DNA of 62,932 nt from Pseudomonadota bacterium (GCA_018261615.1 JAGTSE010000019.1:1-62932); one strand, 5' to 3'; positions 1 through 11,883 are shown, counted from the first letter of the stretch. Translations and numbers: made by a program. The notes: a model not told the origin generated them from the sequence alone.

Positions 1-98
1 TCTCTCACCGGAGGCCAACCTTCGGTTGGGCAAATTCGTTCCCGACGAATTTGTCACTGCGTCGCCGCCTTCCTGCAACTCGAATTATTTAGGGTATA
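1..98 (+). repeat. Right-hand part of a modular hairpin repeat, upstream of lacI
   Basis: This stretch matches, almost base for base, the right-hand parts of two other copies at 21,439-21,594 and 37,391-37,662. It holds the hairpins CCAACC/GGTTGG and CAAATTCGT/ACGAATTTG and ends in GGGTATA. The left part lies outside the window. The end of the repeat is about 30 bases before the lacI start, so it forms part of the lacI upstream region. The family looks like an enterobacterial inverted-repeat (MITE-like) element. Confidence 0.85.
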
Positions 99-127
99 CT
101 AATGATCCCTTTGCTGTCAGGAACGCC

Positions 128-1210
128 ATGAAAACTATCACACTTTACGACGTTGCCAGCCATGCAGGCGTCTCTTACCAGACCGTATCCCGAGTGATTA
201 ATGATGCGGCTCATGTTTCAGTTCGTACCCGTGAAAAGGTGCTCGCCGCAATGGCCGCGCTACACTATGTTCCCAATCGCGGTGCCCAGCAACTTGCGGG
301 CAAACGCAGCAGAACGCTGGGGTTACTGACTACCGATCTGGCGCTCCATGCGCCGTCACAAATTGCCTCGGCGGTGAAATCCCGCGCCGGTCTTGCCTCC
401 ACGAGCATCATTATTTCGATGCTCGGGCAGCATGATGCCGCCAGCTGTAGCGCGGCATTGCAGGAGTTGTTGGCACAGCGTGTGGAAGGCGTACTTATTA
501 ATGTTCCGCTGGAGGATACGCTGGCGCAGCAGCTGGCGGCGCAGGCGCAGCCGACGCCGGTGTTGTTTCTGGATGTCAGTGATAAAGCGGCTGTTAACAG
601 CCTGTTGTTTGATGCGGAGCAGGGCGCGCGCCTGGGTGTGGAACATGTGCTGTCGCAAGGCCACCAGTGCATTGCCCTGCTGGGCGGGCCGCAGAGTTCG
701 GTTTCAGCCCGTGCCCGTTTTAGCGGCTGGCTGGCGGGGTTAGCGCAGGCAAAACTGACCCCCTGCGCCAGCGAGCATGGGGACTGGAGTGCTGCATCGG
801 GGTATGAAAAAGCCCATCTGCTGCTGGCAGGCCCCCGGCTGCCACAGGCGATTCTGGTGGCCAACGATCAGATGGCGCTCGGCGTGATGCGTGCCTGTAC
901 CGAGAAGGGCATTGATGTGCCAGGCGAGATTTCAGTGGTGGGGTATGACGACACTGCGGACAGCGCCTGGTTTTCTCCGCCGCTGACCACGGTGCGCCAG
1001 GCGTTCAAAGACGCTGGAGAACGTAGCGTGGACTGGCTGCTTAACCCGCCCGACAGGGAATTGGCCCCCAGCCAGATTCGGCTGCCCGTCACGCTGATCG
1101 AACGCCTCTCAACTGCTCCGGCGCGCGAACGGAAGATCCGCAGCGGTGAAATCCTTGCCCGGCAACTGAGTGAACTGGCACAGCAGGTTGCTATGCTGGA
1201 TCGTCGCTAA
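128..1210 (+). CDS. lacI: Lactose operon repressor LacI
   Basis: A 360-residue LacI/GalR-family repressor. The helix-turn-helix at residues 5-25 carries the recognition helix YQTVSRVIN, with Tyr17 and Gln18 as in E. coli LacI, so it should read a classical lac operator. A periplasmic-binding-protein-like sugar domain follows. I chose the ATG at 128 because it restores the family N-terminus; the frame is open upstream only because it runs through a repeat element. A LacI-type operator lies between this gene and lacZ, 105 bases downstream on the same strand. Repression relieved by allolactose is inferred from the family. Confidence 0.93.
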   Translation: MKTITLYDVASHAGVSYQTVSRVINDAAHVSVRTREKVLAAMAALHYVPNRGAQQLAGKRSRTLGLLTTDLALHAPSQIASAVKSRAGLASTSIIISMLGQHDAASCSAALQELLAQRVEGVLINVPLEDTLAQQLAAQAQPTPVLFLDVSDKAAVNSLLFDAEQGARLGVEHVLSQGHQCIALLGGPQSSVSARARFSGWLAGLAQAKLTPCASEHGDWSAASGYEKAHLLLAGPRLPQAILVANDQMALGVMRACTEKGIDVPGEISVVGYDDTADSAWFSPPLTTVRQAFKDAGERSVDWLLNPPDRELAPSQIRLPVTLIERLSTAPARERKIRSGEILARQLSELAQQVAMLDRR

Positions 1211-1221
1211 TGCTTTTGTGA

Positions 1222-4389
<3,168 letters not shown>

Positions 4390-4448
4390 ACTTATCGGAT
4401 CTGATGCAACGGGGCTGTCCCGCTGCGCAGTCATGCGGGGATTGATGC

Positions 4449-4802
4449 ATGAAATATGTCGATGGTTTTGTGGTCGCAGTGCCAGAGGATGAAAAAGAGG
4501 CGTATTGCCAGCTCGCGGCGAAAGCAGCACCAATCTTTAAAGAGTTCGGCGCAACGCGCATTGTCGAATGTTGGGCTGACGACGTACCGGATGGCAAACT
4601 CACCGATTTTCGCATGGCGGTAAAAGCTGAAGACCACGAAGCGGTCGTCTTCAGCTGGATTGAATACCCGTCCAAAGAGGTGCGCGATGCTGCGAATCAA
4701 AAAATGATGGCCGATCCCCGCATGCGCGAACTGGGCAATGCGATGCTTTTTGACGGTAAACGCATGATATACGGAGGCTTTGTGCCTGTGCTCGATGAGT
4801 AA
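4449..4802 (+). CDS. ybaA: YbaA, DUF1428 family protein
   Basis: A 117-residue small cytoplasmic protein almost collinear with E. coli YbaA (MKYVDGFVVAVPEDE at the start, KRMIYGGFVPVLDE at the end). The DUF1428 family has a dimeric alpha/beta-barrel ferredoxin-like fold and no established reaction. The gene is the left anchor of the E. coli-like order in this window. It ends 8 bases before the convergent flavin-reductase-like gene. Confidence 0.92.
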   Translation: MKYVDGFVVAVPEDEKEAYCQLAAKAAPIFKEFGATRIVECWADDVPDGKLTDFRMAVKAEDHEAVVFSWIEYPSKEVRDAANQKMMADPRMRELGNAMLFDGKRMIYGGFVPVLDE

Positions 4803-4810
4803 TGCGAAAC

Positions 4811-5356
4811 TCAGGAGACTTTGGTGAAGAGCGCTTTGCGCTCAAGCACATCGCCATCGGTACGGAACACGCCGTCACCGGTGTAATGCAGCGTCTGTGG
4901 CCACGTTGGTTCGCGGTTTACCCGCGCAGCAACCACTTCAAAAATAAAGAAGTTATAAGTATTCACCATCGCGTCGTCATAAAGGCGGCATTCGAACTGG
5001 CCGTAGCACTCTTTAATGGATGGCGCGGCCACATGCTCGCTTTTTTCTGCCGTTAGGCCAAATTGAGTAAACTTATCGACTTCATCGCCCGTACAGTTAC
5101 CAATGCGGGAAACGGTGTCGATCATGCTGGCTTCAGGCAGATTAATTACACACTCTTCGCTTTGTCGGATGCGTTCGAAGCTGGCATTGCCACCGGAAAT
5201 CATGCAGCCGACCAGCGAAGGGGAAAACTCCAGAATCGTGTGCCAGCCTAAGGTCATAATATTATTCCGCCCTTGCCAGTGGCTGCTCAGCAGTACCACC
5301 GGGCCAGGTTCCAGCCAGTGTCGGACATCGTGCAGCGGCCAGGATTGCTTTTTCAT
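4811..5356 (-). CDS. Flavin reductase-like (flavoredoxin-type) protein
   Basis: A 181-residue protein resembling FMN-binding split-barrel flavin reductases. It has the segment PVVLLSSHWQGRNNIMTLGW near the N-terminus and a middle segment, ECVINLPEASMIDTVSRIGN, typical of these domains. A good GGAGGAA ribosome site precedes the ATG at 5356. Members bind FMN and reduce flavin or act with a partner oxygenase; no partner is visible beside it, so the substrate is unknown. It lies between ybaA and a pdeB remnant and is not at this position in E. coli K-12. Confidence 0.75.
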   Translation of the reverse strand: MKKQSWPLHDVRHWLEPGPVVLLSSHWQGRNNIMTLGWHTILEFSPSLVGCMISGGNASFERIRQSEECVINLPEASMIDTVSRIGNCTGDEVDKFTQFGLTAEKSEHVAAPSIKECYGQFECRLYDDAMVNTYNFFIFEVVAARVNREPTWPQTLHYTGDGVFRTDGDVLERKALFTKVS

Positions 5357-5385
5357 TGTGCTTCCTCCGCGTTGTTAAAACCCTT

Positions 5386-5591
5386 TTAACAGTAGCAGAG
5401 TGCTTTCTCATGATGATTATTTTCCGCCCAGCAAATAAACGTCTCCGCCGGTAGCGCTTGCTGTAAATCCTGCATTGTCCCTATTCCACGCCACACTGTT
5501 GTAGCCACTGCTGCAACTGCGCTTCGGTTTCGCTACCTTCGGTAACCATCGCCAGTTTTAAGGCTTTTGCTATCTTGATAATGTGTGGCGT
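5386..5591 (-). pseudogene. pdeB: 3' remnant of pdeB (ylaB), EAL phosphodiesterase
   Basis: Reading the minus strand gives TPHIIKIAKALKLAMVTEGS, then ETEAQLQQWLQQCGVE, and after a one-base slip SKALPAETFICWAEN. These align with the last ~65 residues of E. coli PdeB/YlaB (EMAKTLKLKMVAEGIET, then YSKALPKEDFLRWAEQ). An in-frame TAG at 5481-5483 and a single-base deletion just beyond it break the frame, and the rest of the gene is missing. E. coli has ylaB at exactly this place, between ybaA and ylaC. The cyclic-di-GMP phosphodiesterase is therefore lost at this locus. Confidence 0.72.
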
Positions 5592-5624
5592 TACGGTTTA
5601 TAGGCAAAGAAACGCCGGAACAGA

Positions 5625-6296
5625 TTATCGGCGATGCGCCAGTCTGCGAACCAGGCGATCTCCCACCATCTGCACGCCCTGTACCATCACCACCAGGATA
5701 ACCACGGTGCCGAACATGACTTGGTTGTTAAAGCGTTGGTAGCCGTAACGAATGGCTAAATCTCCCAGCCCGCCGCCGCCAATTACGCCCGCCATCGATG
5801 AGAAGCCAATCAGCATCACCACCGTTAAGGTGATCCCGGCCAGCAGCGTGGGAAGCGCTTCTGGCAACAGCGCTTTCGCAATTACATGCCAGAGGTTACC
5901 GCCCATGGATAAAATGGCTTCAATGCGCCCGTAATCTACTTCGTCCAGCGCGGTTTCCGTCAGGCGCGCGAAGAAGGGAAATGCGCCAATGGTCACCGGC
6001 ACGACGGCGGCGGTACTACCCAGCGTGGTTCCTATCAGTAAACGGGTAAATGGGATCAGTGCAATCAATAGCACAATAAATGGCAGCGAGCGGCCAACAT
6101 TGATGCTCGTGCCGAGCAGAGCATTCAGCTTTGGCATCGGCGCTAAACCATTGTTGCGGGAAATAAACAGCAGTACGCCAAGCGGCAAACCAATCAGCAC
6201 GGTAAAGAGTGCTGACAGACCGACCATATAAATGGTCTCCAGCGAGCCGTTTAACAGCAGCGGCCAGAGATCCTCCCAGTTCATGCGACCCCACAT
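5625..6296 (-). CDS. MetI-family ABC transporter permease
   Basis: A 223-residue inner-membrane permease with about five hydrophobic segments and the typical MetI-type (BPD_transp_1) loop EAILSMGGNLWHVIAKALLP. GGGAGG stands 8 bases before the ATG at 6296, and a second Met follows four codons later. Normal partners would be an ATPase and a substrate-binding lipoprotein; neither is intact here. Only an apparent ATPase tail precedes it and pdeB debris follows. The protein may be made but cannot import anything with genes from this window. The substrate is unknown, perhaps methionine or a related small molecule by family. Confidence 0.82.
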   Translation of the reverse strand: MWGRMNWEDLWPLLLNGSLETIYMVGLSALFTVLIGLPLGVLLFISRNNGLAPMPKLNALLGTSINVGRSLPFIVLLIALIPFTRLLIGTTLGSTAAVVPVTIGAFPFFARLTETALDEVDYGRIEAILSMGGNLWHVIAKALLPEALPTLLAGITLTVVMLIGFSSMAGVIGGGGLGDLAIRYGYQRFNNQVMFGTVVILVVMVQGVQMVGDRLVRRLAHRR

Positions 6297-6682
6297 AACG
6301 GCCTCCCGGTAAAACCATGACGAGCAAGAAATACCTGCTCTGCCTGCGGATCGTGCAACAGCGCCGGGCGTTCCGCACCAATATCGAACTGCTCACGCCA
6401 GTCCGGCTGCCCGCGGGTTATCTCTGAAGCGGCACGGTTATAGCCACGAAAATGGGGAGAGTGGATCATCGCCACTTGTTGTTTTTGTTCATCAGTGAGG
6501 GCGAAAAAACGTCGGGATTCTTGCTGAACGGAGCGTTGCAGTGCGTCGTCGACGCCGTGGTTAATCAGGTAGAAGAAGCCAATATCGCGCGCAGCGTGGC
6601 GCAGATCGGCAAGAAAACGTTCGCGCTCAGCGCCGTGCGTGTAGCGGGAAAGGTCGAGGATCGGTAACGTCGTTGCGTTCAT
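6281..6682 (-). pseudogene. Truncated 2-oxoglutarate/Fe(II) oxygenase, fused by deletion
   Basis: The first ~115 residues are the N-terminal domain of an isopenicillin-N-synthase-like dioxygenase: MNATTLPILDLSRY, then IGFFYLINHGV and FRGYNRAASEITRGQPDWRE. The frame then passes into about 20 unrelated residues and stops, overlapping the permease start by 16 bases. The catalytic jelly roll with its HxD...H iron ligands is absent, so this cannot be an active oxygenase. The last residues look like the tail of a transporter ATPase, which suggests one deletion removed the oxygenase core and most of the ATPase gene. Confidence 0.75.
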
Positions 6683-6917
6683 TGTGTTCTCCGAAGGTAG
6701 TCAATAATCGTGTTCTGGTCAGGTTCAGGGTTCGGGGGCAACAACAGCGCATTTTCTTTTTCCTCTTCGTCAGGTGTGATGACAGCTTGCCTTAGGGGCA
6801 ACAATTCAACCAATAACGTTCTTTTCTAATTTATGTCCGCACAGGGTCATGTGCTTTTGCGAAAAACGCATAACGCGGATCGCTTGAAGCTTGAAATGGA
6901 GAAATAACTCCGATAGA

Positions 6918-6940
6918 CTTTTGTTATGTTATAACAAAAC
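6918..6940 (+). promoter_or_regulatory. Zur-type operator before rpmE2-rpmJ2
   Basis: TTTTGTTATGTTATAACAAAA is a near-perfect palindrome with the ATGTTATAACA-like core of enterobacterial Zur boxes. It ends 14 bases before the rpmE2 start. Zur represses the zinc-free ribosomal protein paralogues when zinc is plentiful, so its place here fits the family's known control. Binding is inferred from the motif. Confidence 0.75.
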
Positions 6941-6953
6941 AAATGAGAGAATC

Positions 6954-7214
6954 ATGAAAGCTGATATCCATCCTCACTATCGTACAGTGGTATTCCACGA
7001 CACCAGTGCCAACGAATACTTTAAAGTGGGTTCAACCATTAAAACGGGACGCGAAATCGAACTGGAAGGCGTGACCTATCCGTATATCACCATTGACGTT
7101 TCGTCGGCGTCGCATCCTTATTACACCGGTAAACAAAAAGTGATTGCTAACGAAGGCAGCGCAGCACGTTTCCAGCAACGTTACGGTCGCTTTTTTAGCG
7201 ATAAAAAGGAGTAA
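6954..7214 (+). CDS. rpmE2: Ribosomal protein bL31 type B, zinc-independent
   Basis: An 86-residue type B bL31 (YkgM) starting [16 protein letters not shown]. It lacks the CxxC zinc ligands of the housekeeping RpmE. Under zinc starvation it replaces RpmE in the large subunit, releasing zinc for other uses. The ATG at 6954 follows GAGAGA and lies just behind the Zur box; a longer open frame to 6891 would run through the operator. rpmJ2 follows after 3 bases, so the two form an operon. Confidence 0.95.
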   Translation: MKADIHPHYRTVVFHDTSANEYFKVGSTIKTGREIELEGVTYPYITIDVSSASHPYYTGKQKVIANEGSAARFQQRYGRFFSDKKE

Positions 7215-7217
7215 GTG

Positions 7218-7358
7218 ATGCAGGTGCTGAATTCATTGCGCAGTGCGAAACAACGCCACCCTGACTGCCAGGTTGTCCGGCGCAAGGGGCGCTTGTATGT
7301 GATCTGTAAATCCAATCCGCGTTTCAAAGCGGTGCAAGGCAAAAAGAAAAAACGTTAA
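7218..7358 (+). CDS. rpmJ2: Ribosomal protein bL36 type B, zinc-independent
   Basis: A 46-residue bL36 paralogue (YkgO), [18 protein letters not shown] to [10 protein letters not shown]. It lacks the full CxxC...C...H zinc knuckle of the standard RpmJ: the first Cys and the final His are missing. It follows rpmE2 after 3 bases with AAAGGAG as ribosome site, so both are expected under Zur control. Its stop overlaps the end of the convergent acetyltransferase gene by 4 bases. Confidence 0.95.
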   Translation: MQVLNSLRSAKQRHPDCQVVRRKGRLYVICKSNPRFKAVQGKKKKR

Positions 7359-8056
7359 GCGCGAAGTGATGCCAGGGAGCAGCGCTGCTTGCCATCGGCC
7401 ATGAAGTTGTCGGCGGCAAGCCAGCGTTGCAGCGTGCGATCAATCTGCGGCCATTCAGTATCAATAATTGAAAACCAGTCGGTATCGCGATTATGGCCTT
7501 TGAGCACCAGCGCCTGGCGGAAACGGCCTTCATACTTAAAACCAAGACGCAGCGCCGCCTGGCGTGACGGCTCATTCAGGCTATTACACTTCCACTCATA
7601 GCGCCGGTATCCCAGCGTTGTAAAGGCATGGTTCATCAATAACCATTGCGCCTCTGTCGAGGCGGGCGTACGGGCCAGTAACGGCGAGAAATGTACGCTT
7701 CCCACTTCCATGACACCGTTTTTCTCATCAATGCGCATTAGCGCGAGGCTACCGACCGGTTGCGAAGTTTTGTTGTCTATGACGGCAAAATGCAGTGGAT
7801 CGCGTAGTGTGCAGATGCTCGCTATCCAGTCGCGAAACGCGGCTTCATCTTTTTCCGGCTCCCGCAGCAACCATGTCCAGCTCCGGTTATCGCCTGCTTG
7901 TTGATGCGCCTGGAACAGCGCATTGGTGTGCTCAGTGCCCAGCGGCTCAAGACGGCAATAACGGCCTTCGAGAGTAACGCGCTGCGGGTAAGGACGCGGC
8001 TGCCAGTCGGGCAGTGCATCGCCGATAGGTTGTTGATATTGATTGAACTGGCTCAT
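7355..8056 (-). CDS. GNAT family N-acetyltransferase (RimJ/RimL-like)
   Basis: A 233-residue cytoplasmic acetyltransferase. The core runs from [21 protein letters not shown] through [20 protein letters not shown] to [21 protein letters not shown], the usual strand and acetyl-CoA-binding order of the RimJ/RimL-like subgroup. The ATG at 8056 follows AAGGAG; the frame is open further upstream without a better start. It is divergent from a MocR-type regulator, and the shared 96-base region carries an inverted repeat, so it is a plausible target of that regulator. The acetylated substrate is not known. Confidence 0.83.
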   Translation of the reverse strand: MSQFNQYQQPIGDALPDWQPRPYPQRVTLEGRYCRLEPLGTEHTNALFQAHQQAGDNRSWTWLLREPEKDEAAFRDWIASICTLRDPLHFAVIDNKTSQPVGSLALMRIDEKNGVMEVGSVHFSPLLARTPASTEAQWLLMNHAFTTLGYRRYEWKCNSLNEPSRQAALRLGFKYEGRFRQALVLKGHNRDTDWFSIIDTEWPQIDRTLQRWLAADNFMADGKQRCSLASLRA

Positions 8057-8096
8057 TTTGTCTCCTTGTGTATGCGGGGCAGCGTAACGCTGTGCT

Positions 8097-8138
8097 GGTT
8101 CCATAAAAAGAACCATGGAGTTATATTTTTATGGATCC
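8097..8138. promoter_or_regulatory. Inverted repeat between acetyltransferase and MocR genes
   Basis: GGTTCCATAAAAA (8097-8109) and TTTTTATGGATCC (8126-8138) are inverted copies of GG(T/A)TCCATAAAAA, 16 bases apart. They lie in the control region between the two divergent genes. MocR regulators commonly bind repeated sites next to their own gene, so this is the likely operator. The second half doubles as the upstream region of the MocR gene. Confidence 0.6.
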
Positions 8139-8152
8139 ACGCGGAGAAAATA

Positions 8153-9598
8153 ATGAATATTCCTGAGGATGGACTATACGCCCTGCTGCGCCGGGCGCTG
8201 GAGGAGCGCGCCAGCCTGACGCGCCAGCGTGCGCTATACGTGGCGCTGCGTGATGCGGTACGGCAGGGGATGTTAAAGCCTGGCAGCCTGTTGCCGGGAT
8301 CGCGCGTACTGGCGGAGATGCTGTGTATTTCGCGTAATACCGTGAATGTCGCGCTGGAACAACTGGCAGTTGAAGGGTACGTGTTGCGCGATCGTCAGGG
8401 AACACGGGTGGCGAAACTGGCTACAGTTGAGCGAACGGATCCTGCACCGTCGGTAACGCTTGCGCAGCGTGTACAGCAACTGCCTGGCGGGGTTTTACGT
8501 CATTCGCCAGCGCTGGCGCTGACGCCGGGCATTCCGGCGGCAAATTACTTCCCGCTGGCTGTCTGGCGACGGCTGGCTGAACGAGTGTGGCGCGATAAAG
8601 GCTGTCTGCTATTGAATTATGGTGAATCTGCCGGTGAATGGCGGTTACGCGTAGCGATAGCCCGCCACCTGGCGATATCTCGCGGCATTGATTGCGACGC
8701 TGAACAGATAGTGATCACCGAAGGCGCGCAGGAAGCGCTGACGCTTTGTGTGCACTTGCTCAGCGATGTGGGTGAGCATGCATGGGTGGAAGAACCGGGT
8801 TATGGCGGTGCCAAAAGCGCTTTTCTGGCGGCAGGCCTGGAAGTGGCGGGAATGCCGATCGACGACGAAGGGATGGTGCTGAACCCTGCGGCCCGGCCAC
8901 CGCGTATGATTTACACTTCGCCGTCACATCAATATCCGCTGGGCAAGGTAATGAGCGCGGCCCGGCGGCTGGCACTGCTGGACTATGCCCGGCAAATGGG
9001 AAGCTGGATTGTGGAAGATGATTACGATAGTGAGTTTCGCTATCCGGGCGAGCCTATTCCAGCGATGTCAGGCATGGTGGCGAATCCACCCGTGGTTTAT
9101 CTTGGTACTTTTAGTAAAACCTTGTTTCCATCGTTGCGTATCGGTTTTATGGTGATGCCGCCCGCACTGGCCCAGGCTGCCGGACCGGCAATCGGTAGTT
9201 TGTTACGTGGCGGTCATCGTGCCGAGCAACTGACGTTGGCGCGTTTTATTGAAGATGGGCACTATGCACGTCATCTCGCCGCGATGCGTCGGCTGTATCG
9301 CAAGCGGCAGGCGCATCTGCTGGAAGCCGTTCGCAATGAACTTCACGTCGCGCATCAGGTTTATGGCGGCGGCGGTGGGCTGCACTTAACGCTGGCGATC
9401 CCGGGGATTGATGATGAAGCGGTGGTTCACACTGCGAGGCAATGGCAACTGGCACCCCATGCATTAAGCCGTTTCTGGCTGCATAAGAGTGCTGCATCCA
9501 GCGGGTTAGTTCTGGGTTACGGCAACACGTCCGCCAGCCAGTTTACGGCGGCGGTACGTACGCTTAACCGACTGATTGAGCAGTCTCGGGGCGGGTGA
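8153..9598 (+). CDS. MocR-type regulator: GntR DNA-binding plus aminotransferase-like domain
   Basis: A 481-residue PLP-dependent regulator. The GntR winged helix is at about residues 15-85 ([20 protein letters not shown], then [19 protein letters not shown]). A fold-type I aminotransferase-like domain follows, with [13 protein letters not shown] and the PLP lysine in [17 protein letters not shown] start it at 8153; the frame is open upstream across the divergent gene but only this ATG gives the family N-terminus. PdxR belongs to this family, but nothing here ties the gene to PLP synthesis. Control of the divergent acetyltransferase is the best inference. Confidence 0.88.
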   Translation: MNIPEDGLYALLRRALEERASLTRQRALYVALRDAVRQGMLKPGSLLPGSRVLAEMLCISRNTVNVALEQLAVEGYVLRDRQGTRVAKLATVERTDPAPSVTLAQRVQQLPGGVLRHSPALALTPGIPAANYFPLAVWRRLAERVWRDKGCLLLNYGESAGEWRLRVAIARHLAISRGIDCDAEQIVITEGAQEALTLCVHLLSDVGEHAWVEEPGYGGAKSAFLAAGLEVAGMPIDDEGMVLNPAARPPRMIYTSPSHQYPLGKVMSAARRLALLDYARQMGSWIVEDDYDSEFRYPGEPIPAMSGMVANPPVVYLGTFSKTLFPSLRIGFMVMPPALAQAAGPAIGSLLRGGHRAEQLTLARFIEDGHYARHLAAMRRLYRKRQAHLLEAVRNELHVAHQVYGGGGGLHLTLAIPGIDDEAVVHTARQWQLAPHALSRFWLHKSAASSGLVLGYGNTSASQFTAAVRTLNRLIEQSRGG

Positions 9599-10043
9599 GG
9601 GTGAAGACGTCGTAAAATGAGAGCTCGCCTTTACGCGCTATCATTTTTTCCAACCGGGACTTGCTCTCTTCCTCGACCTGCGGGGATTGCAGGATTGCGT
9701 TAATCAAACCTGACGGAACAAATCGTGTGTTGTACCACTCGCCGTTATAGCAGACCCGGAAATCGAGCACATCGATATCTTCGTAGTGGTAGCGCGGATA
9801 AACGTCAAAAAAGAAGAAACCGTTCAGAACCACGAAGAGCACGATCAATAGCCAGACGGAACCGGAGAGGGTTTCGGACTGAAGCATCACAGCCAGCGTG
9901 GCAAGCCAGGCCAGATACATGCCGACAAACAGGCCGGGGTGTTTGCGAATAAAACTGATGCTGAAACGTGGGCGGTTATCCCGTTTCTCGCGCTGGTTGA
10001 TCTCTTCAATCGTTTCGGTGAGCAGCCGCTGTATCTCTGTCAT
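9564..10043 (-). CDS. ylaC: Inner membrane protein YlaC
   Basis: A 159-residue protein matching E. coli YlaC. A charged N-terminal stretch is followed by two membrane segments (about residues 37-55 and 60-80), then the soluble tail beginning [20 protein letters not shown]. The function is unknown. Its 3' end overlaps the convergent MocR gene by 35 bases. It is in its E. coli position next to maa. Confidence 0.88.
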   Translation of the reverse strand: MTEIQRLLTETIEEINQREKRDNRPRFSISFIRKHPGLFVGMYLAWLATLAVMLQSETLSGSVWLLIVLFVVLNGFFFFDVYPRYHYEDIDVLDFRVCYNGEWYNTRFVPSGLINAILQSPQVEEESKSRLEKMIARKGELSFYDVFTLTRPETAQSVG

Positions 10044-10143
10044 CTTACGCCTTTACTGATATTGTTTTGCAGGTAGACAGTCTATTTTAAGTTGCCATTT
10101 TGTATGAAAAAAGTAACAGTTTTGCCGCAAAAAACGATAACAG

Positions 10144-10704
10144 TTAGATGGCAGTCAGGGATTTGATGATACGCGCCGGGTTGCCGCCGACCACGACATT
10201 CGCCGGAATATCTTTCACGACGACCGAGCCGGAGGCGATGACGGCGTTATCGCCAATCGTTACGCCCGGGTTGATAATGGCGCGGCCACCTATCCAGACA
10301 TTGTGACCAATGGTGACAGGTTTACCATATTCCACACCGCTGATGCGTTCGGCGGAATCCAGTGGATGCGTTGCGGTGTAGATATGGACGCCAGGCGCCA
10401 GCATGCAGTGATCGCCGATATGAATTGGACAAACATCGAGCATGACACAGTCGAAATTCGCATAGAAATTGCGGCCGAGAAAAATATTGTAGCCATAATC
10501 GCAGCGAAAATTTGGTTCGATATAGACCCCTTCACTCTGGCCGAGAAGGCTGGTGAGAATATCTTTACGCTCGGCTTTTTCTTCCGGCGCCGAATGATTG
10601 TAACGATGCAGCAACTGCCTGGCTCGTAGACGATCGGCGCGCAAGGTTTCATCTGCCGAAAGATAGGGCAATCCGGCAATCATTTTTTGCTTTTCATCAT
10701 TCAT
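10144..10704 (-). CDS. maa: Maltose O-acetyltransferase
   Basis: A 186-residue left-handed beta-helix acetyltransferase (hexapeptide repeats such as [15 protein letters not shown], then [20 protein letters not shown]). The catalytic His is expected in [13 protein letters not shown]. It acetylates maltose and other sugars from acetyl-CoA. I chose the ATG at 10704, giving [20 protein letters not shown] as in E. coli Maa; a GTG five codons upstream is also possible, and neither has a strong ribosome site. Confidence 0.9.
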   Translation of the reverse strand: MNDEKQKMIAGLPYLSADETLRADRLRARQLLHRYNHSAPEEKAERKDILTSLLGQSEGVYIEPNFRCDYGYNIFLGRNFYANFDCVMLDVCPIHIGDHCMLAPGVHIYTATHPLDSAERISGVEYGKPVTIGHNVWIGGRAIINPGVTIGDNAVIASGSVVVKDIPANVVVGGNPARIIKSLTAI

Positions 10705-10769
10705 CTGATTCGAAGACACTCGTCACGGAATCTGAAGGCTCTGTTTGCGTAGAAAAATAGTTAGCAGAA

Positions 10770-10988
10770 TTATCGTACAAATTTCCATACGGAGGAGGGG
10801 ATTTTGTCATACAGCTTATTCATGGTCAGTTCTGCCAGCCGATGGTCGGCTGCTGAATAAAACACCGCAAGTTCCTCATCCGGAAGTTCGTATTTATTTT
10901 TTTCAATTACGCGTTCAAGGGTATCAATTGTCTGACAACGTCTGAGACGCATCAAATAATCAACTTTTGTTAATGGTTTTTCGGACAT
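10770..10988 (-). CDS. hha: Hemolysin expression-modulating protein Hha
   Basis: A 72-residue Hha, nearly identical to the enterobacterial protein ([20 protein letters not shown]). It binds H-NS and tunes silencing of horizontally acquired genes. It is downstream of tomB (23-base gap) on the same strand, the usual toxin-antitoxin-like pair; with TomB it affects biofilm formation. Confidence 0.96.
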   Translation of the reverse strand: MSEKPLTKVDYLMRLRRCQTIDTLERVIEKNKYELPDEELAVFYSAADHRLAELTMNKLYDKIPSSVWKFVR

Positions 10989-11011
10989 ACATGCACCTTA
11001 GTGTTGAAAAA

Positions 11012-11386
11012 TTAACAAGAGTGGCTAACTGGATTAGCCTTGCTTACGTTGACGAAGCAGCGGAACAGCTTGTTGCCTGTTTTTTGCCATTTCTGTAAGT
11101 CATCTGTATTTATGCCATAGCTACTGAACAACATAAACGTATCGTCAAGATATTCGTCTATCTGTTCAATCAGTTTATTATCTTCATTATACTTAATTTT
11201 ATAATTAAGTGCGAAGGTCGCTATGTGTTCAATCAGCTCATTTAACTGCAAATTGGTCGCTGATGTAGGATCATTAACCCACCCATGATGGCTCTCTTCG
11301 AGATTAACAAGGCAGTCATGGTACAACGTTTCGCAGAGAAATTTGAGTTGCGCGATATCATGCCTTTTTGGCGAGTATTCGTCCAT
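11012..11386 (-). CDS. tomB: Hha toxicity modulator TomB
   Basis: A 124-residue TomB, the length of the E. coli protein, from MDEYSPKRHDIAQLKFLCE to NVSKANPVSHSC. It counteracts Hha by promoting oxidation of a conserved Hha cysteine (known for E. coli). AGGGGA precedes the ATG at 11386; the open frame continues to 11488 but those extra residues are not part of the family. It is first in the tomB-hha unit. Confidence 0.94.
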   Translation of the reverse strand: MDEYSPKRHDIAQLKFLCETLYHDCLVNLEESHHGWVNDPTSATNLQLNELIEHIATFALNYKIKYNEDNKLIEQIDEYLDDTFMLFSSYGINTDDLQKWQKTGNKLFRCFVNVSKANPVSHSC

Positions 11387-11488
11387 AACGCATCCCCTTC
11401 TGAGTGGTAATTTTTTACTGACCGACTGCTTTTTCAGGATGGGAACTTCTGCTCTGACCAGAGACTGACGCTGCTTTATGTTTGTCAA

Positions 11489-11856
11489 TATAACTATAAG
11501 CTAGTCTGAATGGGATTTCATTGGGCTATCACGAAAAATTACAAATAATATTTTTTTTTGAGAAAAACGGACGAAATAGGAACATAAAGTCGGGATGAAG
11601 CTTGTTACGCCCGCGTGCGTTATTGCTTGTTCATCCTTGAGATTCATTAAGTTAGCGTGGAAGAGATTATTCCAGCCTGAAAGTTATTCTTATACCAGGA
11701 ATCGTCTGAGTTAAACTGATTGTACCAGATAATTAAACTTTATAAACGGCAGATGATCGCCGATTTCAAAATACGTAGTTATTATAAGCCTTATATCGGC
11801 AGTACAGAATAAACAAACAGGCAATAAATGCTTTTAATTTCGGATGTGTTGATATG
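11489..11856. other. AT-rich intergenic region before tomB
   Basis: About 370 bases lie between the tomB upstream region and the acrB terminator. It is clearly richer in A and T than the neighbouring genes, with several T- and A-runs. I see no credible coding frame, RNA gene or repeat; it probably holds the tomB-hha promoter. Confidence 0.5.
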
Positions 11857-11857
11857 A

Positions 11858-11883
11858 GAAAGGCCGCTAAGTGCGGCCTTTTC
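11858..11883 (-). terminator. Rho-independent terminator of acrAB
   Basis: AAAGGCCGC and GCGGCCTTT form a nine-base-pair stem with a five-base loop. Read on the minus strand, the right arm ends in TTT followed by CTC. It starts 13 bases beyond the acrB stop. Confidence 0.85.

Noticed and set aside
26..127. N-terminal extension of LacI from an upstream start
   Set aside because: These 34 codons are the repeat element read through in frame; the LacI family begins at the ATG at 128.
4390..4448. A lacY or lacA remnant between lacZ and ybaA
   Set aside because: The gap is 59 bases and neither strand resembles either gene.
5593..5650. Minus-strand frame reading ADWRIADNLFRRFFAYKP just past the permease
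   Set aside because: It is the permease end in another frame plus about 30 bases, with no start or family match; coincidence is more likely.
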